In this document: positions 1 through 5,678 of the stretch, piece by piece | Position numbering within the stretch: position 1 is the first letter of the stretch | How the letters are laid out: each line of letters starts with the position of its first letter | Assembly (NCBI GenBank): GCA_946477505.1 | Contig: CAMKYP010000275.1 | Coordinates: 1-5,678 of the forward strand | DNA length: 5,678 nt | From: an uncultured Dechloromonas sp. | GTDB taxonomy: Bacteria; Pseudomonadota; Gammaproteobacteria; Burkholderiales; Rhodocyclaceae | Direction: 5' to 3' | Translations under genes and position numbers: made by a program | The notes under the pieces: generated by a model | What the model was told of the DNA's origin: nothing | What the model saw: only the letters and a program-made list of their open reading frames with translations | Database searches by the model: none

Positions 1-834
1 CCGCTGGCCCGACTCGACCCCAGCGACCTGCAGTTGGCCGCCAGCGGGGCGCGAGCCCAATTGGCCGCAGCCGAGAGCGAATTGGCCACCGCCCGCGCCG
101 AACGCGAACGCTACACCGGCCTGGTCGTGAAGAAATTCGTCAGCCAGGCTGCCTTCGAAGCCAAGGATAACGCCTTCAACAGCGCCCAGGCCCGCCTCGA
201 ACAGGCCCGCGCCCAGAACCAGATCAGCGGCAACCAGGCGGCCTACGGCACTTTGAGCAGCGAGACGCCGGCCGTGGTGACGGCGGTGCTGGCCGATGCC
301 GGACAGGTTGTCTCAGCCGGACAGCCGGTGCTGCGTATTGCCCGCCCCGAGGAAAAGGAAGTGGCTATCGCCATCCCCGAAAGCCGGCTTGCCGAACTGC
401 GGGCCGCGCGAAATATCCAGGTCAGTCTCTGGGCGGCCCCTGAAACAATACTGCGCGGCGAATTGCGCGAACTGTCGCCAGCCGCCGACCCGGCGACCCG
501 CACCTATGCGGCACGTATCCGGTTGCTCTCGCCACCGCCCGAGGTGAGACTGGGCATGACCGCCCGCGTTTACCTCAGTAGCGGCACCGGCAGCGAATTA
601 CTGGTACCGCTGAGTGCCGTGCTCGATGTCGGACAAGGACCGTTTGTCCGCATCGTCAAGGACGACAAGGTCGCATCCCGCCCCGTCAAGATTGCAAAAT
701 TCCGCGAGGACGGCGCTGCCGTCAGCGGCGGACTCGACAGCGGCGATACGGTAATCGTCAGCGGCGCCAGCAAGCTGGTCGACGGGCAGACGGTGCAGGT
801 ACGCGTTGCCACGCCGCCGGACAGGCAGCGCTAG
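1..834 (+). CDS. RND efflux periplasmic adaptor (membrane fusion protein), 3' part
   Basis: This is the C-terminal 277 residues of a membrane fusion protein linking an RND pump to its outer-membrane channel. The frame is open from the first base, so the signal peptide, first lipoyl half and first coiled-coil arm lie outside the window; the TTG at 34 is internal. Visible parts in order (fragment numbering): Ala/Glu/Arg-rich coiled-coil hairpin, about 10-78; second lipoyl half, about 85-115, with the DAGQVVSAGQPV turn; beta-barrel, about 116-190; membrane-proximal domain, about 195-275. The hairpin carries R37-x3-L41-x6-S48, the spacing of the RLS motif that AcrA-type adaptors use to contact TolC-like channels. 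It ends nine bases before the permease gene, so the two are surely one operon. The family call is firm. The substrate is unknown, and whether a second adaptor lies upstream, as in TriAB-type systems, cannot be seen. Confidence 0.93.
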   Translation, partial: PLARLDPSDLQLAASGARAQLAAAESELATARAERERYTGLVVKKFVSQAAFEAKDNAFNSAQARLEQARAQNQISGNQAAYGTLSSETPAVVTAVLADAGQVVSAGQPVLRIARPEEKEVAIAIPESRLAELRAARNIQVSLWAAPETILRGELRELSPAADPATRTYAARIRLLSPPPEVRLGMTARVYLSSGTGSELLVPLSAVLDVGQGPFVRIVKDDKVASRPVKIAKFREDGAAVSGGLDSGDTVIVSGASKLVDGQTVQVRVATPPDRQR

Positions 835-836
835 GG
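833..836 (+). promoter_or_regulatory. Ribosome binding site for the permease GTG start
   Basis: AGGG overlaps the adaptor TAG stop (832-834) and sits seven bases before the GTG at 844. It is the only Shine-Dalgarno-like site near the start, and it supports GTG as the initiator. The overlap with the stop codon suggests that terminating ribosomes help start permease translation. Confidence 0.55.
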
Positions 837-843
837 CATAACG

Positions 844-3800
844 GTGAGCCAACGCTTCAACCTCTCCGACTGGACCCTGCATCACCGCACGCTGGTCGGT
901 TTTTTCCTGCTCGCCATCGCCCTGATGGGCATCCTGGCCTACGGCAAGCTGGGTCAGGCCGAGGATCCGCCCTTCACGTTCAAACTCATGGTCGTACGCA
1001 GCTTCTGGCCAGGTGCCACGGCACGCCAGGTCGAGCAGCAGCTGACCGACAAGATCGAGCGGAAGCTACAGGAAACACCTTACATCGACCGTGTATCGAG
1101 CTTTTCCCGGCCCGGCGAATCGACTGTGCTGTTCTTTGCCAAGGACAGCACGCCGGCGGCCAGCGTACCCGACGTCTTTTACCAGGTACGCAAGAAGATC
1201 GGCGATATCCGCCACACCCTGCCCGCCGGCGTCCAAGGCCCTTTCTTCAATGACGAATACGGTGATGTCTACGGGAATATCTACGCACTGACAGGCGACG
1301 GCTTCGACTATCCGCAACTGAAGGATCGTGCCGAACGTATCCGCGATGAACTGCTGCGCGTCCCCAATGTCGGCAAGGTCGACATCTTTGGGGTGCAGGA
1401 GGAAAAAATATTCGTCGAACTGTCGAACAGCAAGCTGGCCACGCTGGGCATTGACCAGGCTGTCATCGTCCAGGCGCTGGCACAGCAGAATGCCGTAATC
1501 GGCAGCGGGTTTTTCGAAACGCAGCAGGAACGCATCCAGATTCGCCCAAGCGGTGCATTCGATTCGGTCCAGGCAGTATCCGACACGCTGATACGTGCCG
1601 ACAATCGCAGTTTCCGCCTTGGCGATATCGCGACCGTCAGGCGCGGCACCAGCGATCCACCGGCCACCCAGGTCCGCTTTCGCGGCAAGCAGGCGCTGGC
1701 GATCGGCGTTTCCATGGCCAAGGGCGGCGACATCATCCAGTTGGGCAAGGATCTCAATACCCGAATCGCCACCCTGCAGAGCAACCTGCCGGTCGGCGTC
1801 GAGATCGGCGAGGCAGCCAGCCAACCCGAGGCCGTCAAGCGCTCGGTGCAGGCTTTTGTCCAGTCGCTGGCCGAGGCGGTACTGGTCGTCATGGCAGTCA
1901 CCTTCATCAGCCTGGGCATACGCACCGGCCTCGTTGTCGCCATCTCCATTCCGCTGGTGCTGGCCGCGACCTTTCTCGCCATGTCCTGGTTCAACGTCGG
2001 CCTGCACAAGGTATCGCTCGGCGCGCTGGTGCTGGCCCTCGGCCTGTTGGTGGACGACGCCATCATTGCCGTCGAAATGATGTGGGTGAAGATGGAACAG
2101 GGCTGGGAGCGCACCCGGGCCGCCTCCTTCGCCTACACCAGCACGGCCGGGCCGATGTTATCCGGAACCCTGGTCACCGTCGCCGGCTTCATTCCCATTG
2201 CGCTGGCCAAGTCGTCGACCGGCGAATACGCTTTCGCCTTCTTCCAGATCAATGCCGTTGCCCTGCTCATTTCGTGGCTGGCCGCCGTGATTGCAATTCC
2301 CTGGCTTGGCTACAAGCTGCTCCCCGATCCACGCGCCGCGCGCCTGCCCGGCATGCTGCAGCGCAAGGCGCCCGGCCTGGCCAGGCTGATCGCCAAGATC
2401 GGCCTCAACGGTCCGGCTCATGCCGAGGACCATGACGTCTACGGCACGCCGTTCTACGCCCGCTTCCGCACCCTGGTTTCCTGGTGTGTCCGGCGCCGCT
2501 GGCTGGTCATCGCTATCACCGTCCTGCTGTTCGTACTGTCCATCGTCGGCATGGGCAAGGTACAGAAACAGTTCTTCCCGAACTCGACCCGCCTCGAACT
2601 CAACGTCGAACTGCGCCTGCCGGAAGGCGCCTCGCTGACGGCCATCGACGCCGAAACCCGGCGCCTCGAGCAATGGCTGGAGCGGGACAAGGCCGAGCAT
2701 GACGATTTCGGACATTACATCGCCTACATAGGCTCCGGCACACCACGCTACTACCTGAGCCTTGACCAGCAACTGGCATCCAACAACGTCAGCCAGTTCG
2801 TCATCGTGGCGAATAGCGTCGAATCCCGCGAAGCCTTGCGCGAGCGCCTGATCCGACTGTACGACAGCGAAGCTTTTGGCGCCCGAGCCAGCATCAGCCG
2901 CATCGAGAACGGTCCCCCCGTCGGCTACCCGGTGCAATACCGCATCTCCGGCGAGGATACGGAAATCCTGCGCAAGACAGCGACCGATATCGCTGCAGCC
3001 ATGCGCAAGGCCCCGGAACTGAGCAACATCAATCTGGACTGGAGCGAACTGTCGAAATCGATCGAAGTCGAAATCGACCAGGACAAAGCCCGCGTACTGG
3101 GCGTTTCCAGCCAGGACATCGCAGCGCTGCTGAACATGTCGCTGAACGGTTTTGTCATTACCAGCTTCCGCGAAGGTGAGAAAACCATTGACGTGGTTCT
3201 GCGCGGTGACCGGGATGAGCGCCACTATCTCTCGGCACTGCCCGACCTTTCACTACCGACGCGCTCCGGAAAGAGCGTGCCGCTCAGCCAGGTCGCTCGC
3301 CTGAAGCACGGTTTCGAGCCCGGGCTGATCTGGCGGCGCGACCGGTTGCCAACGATCACGGTACGCGGCAACCTGTACGGCAAGACGCAACCGGCAACCA
3401 TTGTCGACCGCATAAAGCCGGACATCGACGCCATCGAGGCCAGCCTGCCCGACGGCTACCGCATCGCCACCGGCGGCTCCGTGGAAGAGTCGGCCAAAGG
3501 CTCCAACTCGGTCATGGCCGGCATTCCGCTCTTTGTGCTGGCTGTCGTCACCGTTCTGATGATCCAGTTGCAAAGCGTTTCGCGAGTCGCCATGGTGCTG
3601 CTAACGGCTCCTCTCGGCATCATCGGCATCGCGCTCTTCCTGCTGGTTTTCAACCAACCCTTCGGCTTCATGGCGCTGCTCGGCACGATCGCATTGTTTG
3701 GAATGATCATGCGCAACTCGGTCATTCTCGTCGACCAGATCGAACAGGATTTGGCAGCCGGCAAGGCTAGGCGGGAGGCGATCATCGAATCGACCGTACG

Positions 3801-3987
3801 CCGCTTCCGCCCCATCGTCCTGACTGCCGCAGCTGCCGTGCTGGCGATGATTCCGCTGTCGCGCAACGATTTCTTCGGGCCCATGGCCGTCGCCATCATG
3901 GGCGGTCTGATCGTCGCCACCGCCCTGACCCTGCTTTTCCTGCCAGCACTGTATGCGGCCTGGTACAGGGTGAAAGGCACTAGCTAG
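844..3987 (+). CDS. RND efflux transporter permease, HAE-1/TriC-like
   Basis: A complete 1047-residue inner-membrane proton/drug antiporter subunit, of usual length for AcrB-like pumps. It shows the two-fold RND layout: TM1 (about 16-34), porter loop (about 36-335), TM2-6 (about 345-490), a cytoplasmic linker (about 493-545), TM7 (about 551-570), a second porter loop (about 572-885) and TM8-12 (about 888-1038). The proton-relay Asp pair is D404-D405 in TM4 (GLLVDDAIIAVE). By alignment to AcrB from memory, R957 in TM10 (MRNSVILVDQ) replaces Lys940, R987 matches Arg971 and T994 matches Thr978. The N-terminal QAEDPPFTFK and WPGATARQVEQQ segments are typical of the HAE-1-like branch that includes TriC, not of heavy-metal CzcA pumps. 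GTG is chosen because AGGG precedes it by seven bases and the next Met (M28) lies inside TM1. It is cotranscribed with the upstream adaptor. The substrate cannot be read from sequence: drugs, detergents, solvents or phenolics are all possible. Confidence 0.95.
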   Translation: MSQRFNLSDWTLHHRTLVGFFLLAIALMGILAYGKLGQAEDPPFTFKLMVVRSFWPGATARQVEQQLTDKIERKLQETPYIDRVSSFSRPGESTVLFFAKDSTPAASVPDVFYQVRKKIGDIRHTLPAGVQGPFFNDEYGDVYGNIYALTGDGFDYPQLKDRAERIRDELLRVPNVGKVDIFGVQEEKIFVELSNSKLATLGIDQAVIVQALAQQNAVIGSGFFETQQERIQIRPSGAFDSVQAVSDTLIRADNRSFRLGDIATVRRGTSDPPATQVRFRGKQALAIGVSMAKGGDIIQLGKDLNTRIATLQSNLPVGVEIGEAASQPEAVKRSVQAFVQSLAEAVLVVMAVTFISLGIRTGLVVAISIPLVLAATFLAMSWFNVGLHKVSLGALVLALGLLVDDAIIAVEMMWVKMEQGWERTRAASFAYTSTAGPMLSGTLVTVAGFIPIALAKSSTGEYAFAFFQINAVALLISWLAAVIAIPWLGYKLLPDPRAARLPGMLQRKAPGLARLIAKIGLNGPAHAEDHDVYGTPFYARFRTLVSWCVRRRWLVIAITVLLFVLSIVGMGKVQKQFFPNSTRLELNVELRLPEGASLTAIDAETRRLEQWLERDKAEHDDFGHYIAYIGSGTPRYYLSLDQQLASNNVSQFVIVANSVESREALRERLIRLYDSEAFGARASISRIENGPPVGYPVQYRISGEDTEILRKTATDIAAAMRKAPELSNINLDWSELSKSIEVEIDQDKARVLGVSSQDIAALLNMSLNGFVITSFREGEKTIDVVLRGDRDERHYLSALPDLSLPTRSGKSVPLSQVARLKHGFEPGLIWRRDRLPTITVRGNLYGKTQPATIVDRIKPDIDAIEASLPDGYRIATGGSVEESAKGSNSVMAGIPLFVLAVVTVLMIQLQSVSRVAMVLLTAPLGIIGIALFLLVFNQPFGFMALLGTIALFGMIMRNSVILVDQIEQDLAAGKARREAIIESTVRRFRPIVLTAAAAVLAMIPLSRNDFFGPMAVAIMGGLIVATALTLLFLPALYAAWYRVKGTS

Positions 3988-4016
3988 TCGGTAATTACTG
4001 CCTTCCAGCAAAAGCA

Positions 4017-4036
4017 AGGGGCGCCTCGGCGCCCCT
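4017..4036. terminator. Hairpin terminator between converging genes
   Basis: AGGGGCGC (4017-4024) pairs perfectly with GCGCCCCT (4029-4036) around a CTCG loop, giving an 8-bp, very GC-rich stem. On the minus strand the stem is followed by TTGCTTTTGC, a broken T tract. On the plus strand it is followed by CAAACTTCGC, which is poor in T. It therefore fits best as the terminator of the minus-strand DUF4124-like gene, whose stop is 37 bases away. It may also block or stabilise the 3' end of the plus-strand permease transcript. Confidence 0.7.
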
Positions 4037-4046
4037 CAAACTTCGC

Positions 4047-4071
4047 TAACAACGAATAACGAGCAACTAAC
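4047..4071. repeat. Short TAAC-rich degenerate tract
   Basis: TAAC occurs at 4047, 4057 and 4068, a spacing of 10 and 11 bases, mixed with AACGA units (AACGAATAACGAG, then CAACTAACGAC). This AT-richer tract lies between the hairpin and the stop of the minus-strand gene. On the minus strand it reads as GTTA/CGTT repeats just after the stop codon. No function can be assigned; it may be simple low-complexity spacer. Confidence 0.35.
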
Positions 4072-4073
4072 GA

Positions 4074-4523
4074 CTACTTCAGGTTTCCCAGTTCCTTCTG
4101 GATGGCCTGGATGTTTCGCTCATGCTGTCCGACCCGGTCGCGATACGGTGCTGTCCGGTCGCTCGGGCCACCCCGTGTCGCTTCCTGCTCGGCCAGTTCC
4201 TTCCTGGCCTGCTCAAGGTTGCGTTGTTCTCCCGCCAGTTCCTGCTCGAGAATATGGCGACGATCGCCATCGCGGGCCTTCTGGGCATCCTCGGCAACGC
4301 GCGGAAAGCCGCTCGGCGAAGGGTTTGCAGCCACCCCAGCAGGCCTTGCCTTGGGCGCCGGCAAGGAGTTCTCCGGGCCGCTGGAGATCACCTTGCAGTT
4401 CTTGTCGAGCCGCGAACTGGAATAGGTCGTGCTGCCATTGGCGTCGGTACATTTATAAATGCTCTGCGCCGAAACCGAAAACGGAGTCAAGGCAATCAGC
4501 AAGGCAAGGGAACTGCGTTTCAT
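4074..4523 (-). CDS. Exported DUF4124-like small protein
   Basis: A 149-residue protein of unknown function, probably periplasmic. Residues 1-19 look like a Sec signal peptide (MKR, a hydrophobic core, then SVSA before Q20). Residues 21-46 match the DUF4124 pattern (IYKCTDANGSTTYS), with C25 and C43 able to form a disulfide. Residues 47-74 are a Pro/Ala/Ser-rich linker. Residues 75-149 start with FPRV and form a charged Glu/Gln/Arg/Lys-rich, heptad-like helix, broken near 117-126 by GGPSDRTAP and resuming to the end, which suggests a helical hairpin. ATG at 4523 is preferred because AGGA lies nine bases upstream of it; an in-frame ATG at 4529 would add Met-Thr but leaves only three bases to that site. 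It lies downstream of glnA on the same strand, separated by a strong terminator. From memory, related genes often sit near glnA in betaproteobacteria. The gene call is secure; no biochemical role can be stated. Confidence 0.88.
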   Translation of the reverse strand: MKRSSLALLIALTPFSVSAQSIYKCTDANGSTTYSSSRLDKNCKVISSGPENSLPAPKARPAGVAANPSPSGFPRVAEDAQKARDGDRRHILEQELAGEQRNLEQARKELAEQEATRGGPSDRTAPYRDRVGQHERNIQAIQKELGNLK

Positions 4524-4532
4524 CGTCATCGA

Positions 4533-4536
4533 TCCT
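4533..4536 (-). promoter_or_regulatory. Ribosome binding site deciding the DUF4124-like start
   Basis: Read on the minus strand, AGGA is followed by TCG-ATG-ACG-ATG. The first ATG (4529) is only three bases away, too close for efficient initiation, while the second (4523) is nine bases away. A second purine run, AAAGGG (minus strand, about 4547-4542), lies 12 bases before the first ATG and could serve it, so the choice of start is likely but not certain. Confidence 0.5.
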
Positions 4537-4588
4537 AGTAACCCTTTCAGTGTACCGGACTTAACGCCAGGGCCATGGAAAAGTGGAC

Positions 4589-4616
4589 AAAAAAAGGGCG
4601 GGAAACCCGCCCTTTT
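4589..4616 (-). terminator. Intrinsic terminator of glnA
   Basis: GGGCGGG (4596-4602) pairs perfectly with CCCGCCC (4606-4612) around an AAA loop, extended by four A-T pairs (4592-4595 with 4613-4616) to an 11-bp stem. On the minus strand the GC stem is followed by seven T (complement of 4589-4595), a classic Rho-independent terminator. It starts 13 bases past the glnA stop. On the plus strand the stem ends in TTTT, so it could work weakly in that direction too. Confidence 0.93.
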
Positions 4617-4629
4617 GCAACAGTGCCGA

Positions 4630-5678
4630 TTACAGGCTGTAGTAGAGGTCGAACTCGACCGGGTGGGTCGTCATGCGAACCTTGTTCACTTCTTCCATCT
4701 TCAGGGCGATGAAGGCATCGATCCAGTCGTTGGAGAAGACGCCACCACGGGTCAGGAACTCGCGATCCTTGTCCAGGTTTTCCAGCGCTTCTTCGAGGGA
4801 GGCGCAGACGGTCGGGATCTGTGCATCCTCTTCCGGCGGCAGGTCGTACAGGTTCTTGGAAGCCGGATCGCCCGGGTGGATCTTGTTCTGAACGCCGTCC
4901 AGGCCAGCCATCAACAGCGCGGCAAAGCACAGGTACGGGTTGGACAGGGGATCCGGGAAGCGGGCTTCGACGCGACGACCCTTGGTCGAAGCGACGAACG
5001 GGATACGGATCGAAGCGGAACGGTTCTTGGCGGAGTAAGCCAGCTTGACCGGAGCTTCGTAGTGCGGAACCAGACGCTTGTAGGAGTTGGTGCCCGGATT
5101 GGTGATCGCGTTCAGAGCCTTGGCGTGCTTGATGATGCCGCCAATGTAATAGATCGCGAATTCGGACAGGCCAGCGTAGCCGTCACCGGCGAACAGGTTC
5201 TTGCCATCCTTCCAGACAGACTGGTGAACGTGCATGCCCGAACCGTTGTCACCAACGATCGGCTTCGGCATGAAGGTGGCCGTCTTGCCGTACTGGTGAG
5301 CCACGTTGTGGGTCACGTACTTCTGGACTTGGGTCCAGTCGGCGCGCTGCACCAGGGTGCTGAACTTGGTACCGATTTCGCACTGGCCGGCGTTGGCCAC
5401 TTCGTGATGGTGAACTTCGACCGGCACGCCCAGGGCTTCCAGGGTCAGGACCATGGCGGAGCGGATGTCATGCAGGCTGTCGACCGGCGGAACCGGGAAA
5501 TAGCCGCCCTTGACGGCCGGACGGTGACCGGTGGCGCCTTGGCCTTCGTTTCTCTCACCAGCCCCCCAGGAAGCTTCGGCAGAGTGAATCTTCAATTGGC
5601 AGCCGGACATGTCGACAGACCACTCGACGCCGTCGAAGATGAAGAATTCAGGTTCCGGACCGAAGTAGGCGGTATCGC
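4630..5678 (-). CDS. glnA: Glutamine synthetase type I (GSI-beta), 3' part
   Basis: This is the C-terminal 348 residues of glutamine synthetase, the cytoplasmic dodecamer that makes glutamine from glutamate, ammonia and ATP. The frame stays open to the right edge; the usual length is about 470, so roughly 120 N-terminal residues (beta-grasp domain and first catalytic part) are missing, and the ATG near 5610 is internal. Fragment numbering: GPEPEFF at 6-12 holds metal-binding glutamates; then come KGGYFPVPP, the metal-site segment NAGQCEIGTKF, NGSGMHVHQS with the active-site-type H149, the glutamate-binding loop NPGTNSYKRLVPHYEAPV, SASIRIP and EARFPDPLSNPY with substrate- and ATP-binding arginines. 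Y277 in NLYDLPPEE (codon 4846-4848) is the Tyr397-type adenylylation site, which marks GSI-beta and implies control by GlnE and PII. The promoter lies outside the window. The gene ends in a strong terminator 13 bases on. Confidence 0.98.
   Translation of the reverse strand, partial: DTAYFGPEPEFFIFDGVEWSVDMSGCQLKIHSAEASWGAGERNEGQGATGHRPAVKGGYFPVPPVDSLHDIRSAMVLTLEALGVPVEVHHHEVANAGQCEIGTKFSTLVQRADWTQVQKYVTHNVAHQYGKTATFMPKPIVGDNGSGMHVHQSVWKDGKNLFAGDGYAGLSEFAIYYIGGIIKHAKALNAITNPGTNSYKRLVPHYEAPVKLAYSAKNRSASIRIPFVASTKGRRVEARFPDPLSNPYLCFAALLMAGLDGVQNKIHPGDPASKNLYDLPPEEDAQIPTVCASLEEALENLDKDREFLTRGGVFSNDWIDAFIALKMEEVNKVRMTTHPVEFDLYYSL

Noticed and set aside
34..36. TTG at 34 as start of the adaptor gene
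   Set aside because: The frame is open upstream to the window edge with coherent coiled-coil sequence, and a start here would remove the signal peptide and half of the lipoyl and hairpin domains.
1066..2007. Open frame of 313 codons on the minus strand inside the permease gene
   Set aside because: Antisense shadow: Asp/Gly/Ala/Gln-rich low-complexity translation with no recognisable domain and no start signal seen.
2158..3225. Long open frame (355 codons) on the minus strand inside the permease gene
   Set aside because: It lies fully antisense to a complete, clearly recognised RND permease, shows no family motif, and is the kind of frame that GC-rich codon bias creates.
3991..3998. GTAATTAC perfect palindrome as a possible operator
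   Set aside because: It lies just after the permease stop, in a gap between converging genes with no promoter to control; 8-bp palindromes arise by chance.
4122..4564. Overlapping plus-strand open frames opposite the DUF4124-like gene
   Set aside because: The minus-strand frame has a signal peptide, DUF4124 pattern, ribosome binding site and coiled coil; the plus-strand translations are Arg/Ser/Cys-rich and resemble nothing.
4545..4590. Possible sigma-54 promoter before the DUF4124-like gene, suggested by the glnA context
   Set aside because: The minus strand has GG dinucleotides but no GG-N10-GC pair with a TGGCAC/TTGC-like context; the best match has GG in place of GC.

Overview
The window is a GC-rich, densely coded proteobacterial chromosome segment with four protein genes in two converging groups. 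The glnA fragment (adenylylated type I-beta glutamine synthetase), a neighbouring small DUF4124-type periplasmic protein with a C-terminal 'FPRV...' coiled coil, and the codon use together suggest a betaproteobacterium, perhaps of the Rhodocyclales. That placement is from family knowledge and was not tested by a search.

Positions 1-3987 (+ strand) hold the end of a tripartite efflux operon. It starts with the C-terminal 277 codons of an RND periplasmic adaptor (membrane fusion protein), which enters from the left edge. Nine bases after its stop comes a complete 1047-residue RND inner-membrane permease of the HAE-1/TriC-like type. The two products should form the inner-membrane and periplasmic parts of a proton-driven export pump. 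No outer-membrane channel gene follows the permease, so the channel is either encoded upstream or borrowed from elsewhere (TolC-like). An R-x3-L-x6-S motif in the adaptor coiled coil supports a TolC-like partner.

Positions 3988-4073 are the gap between converging genes. They hold a strong GC hairpin and a short TAAC-rich tract.

Positions 4074-5678 (- strand) hold a small exported DUF4124-like protein (about 149 residues) and, upstream of it, the C-terminal 348 codons plus stop of glutamine synthetase, which runs off the right edge. A near-perfect intrinsic terminator lies right after glnA, so most glnA transcription should stop before the small gene.

I see no mobile element, CRISPR array, RNA gene or clearly new system. 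The window looks like ordinary core and efflux gene content. The points of interest are an Arg in place of the usual TM10 Lys of the permease proton relay, the uncharacterised small protein next to glnA, and the lack of a clear promoter for that small gene.
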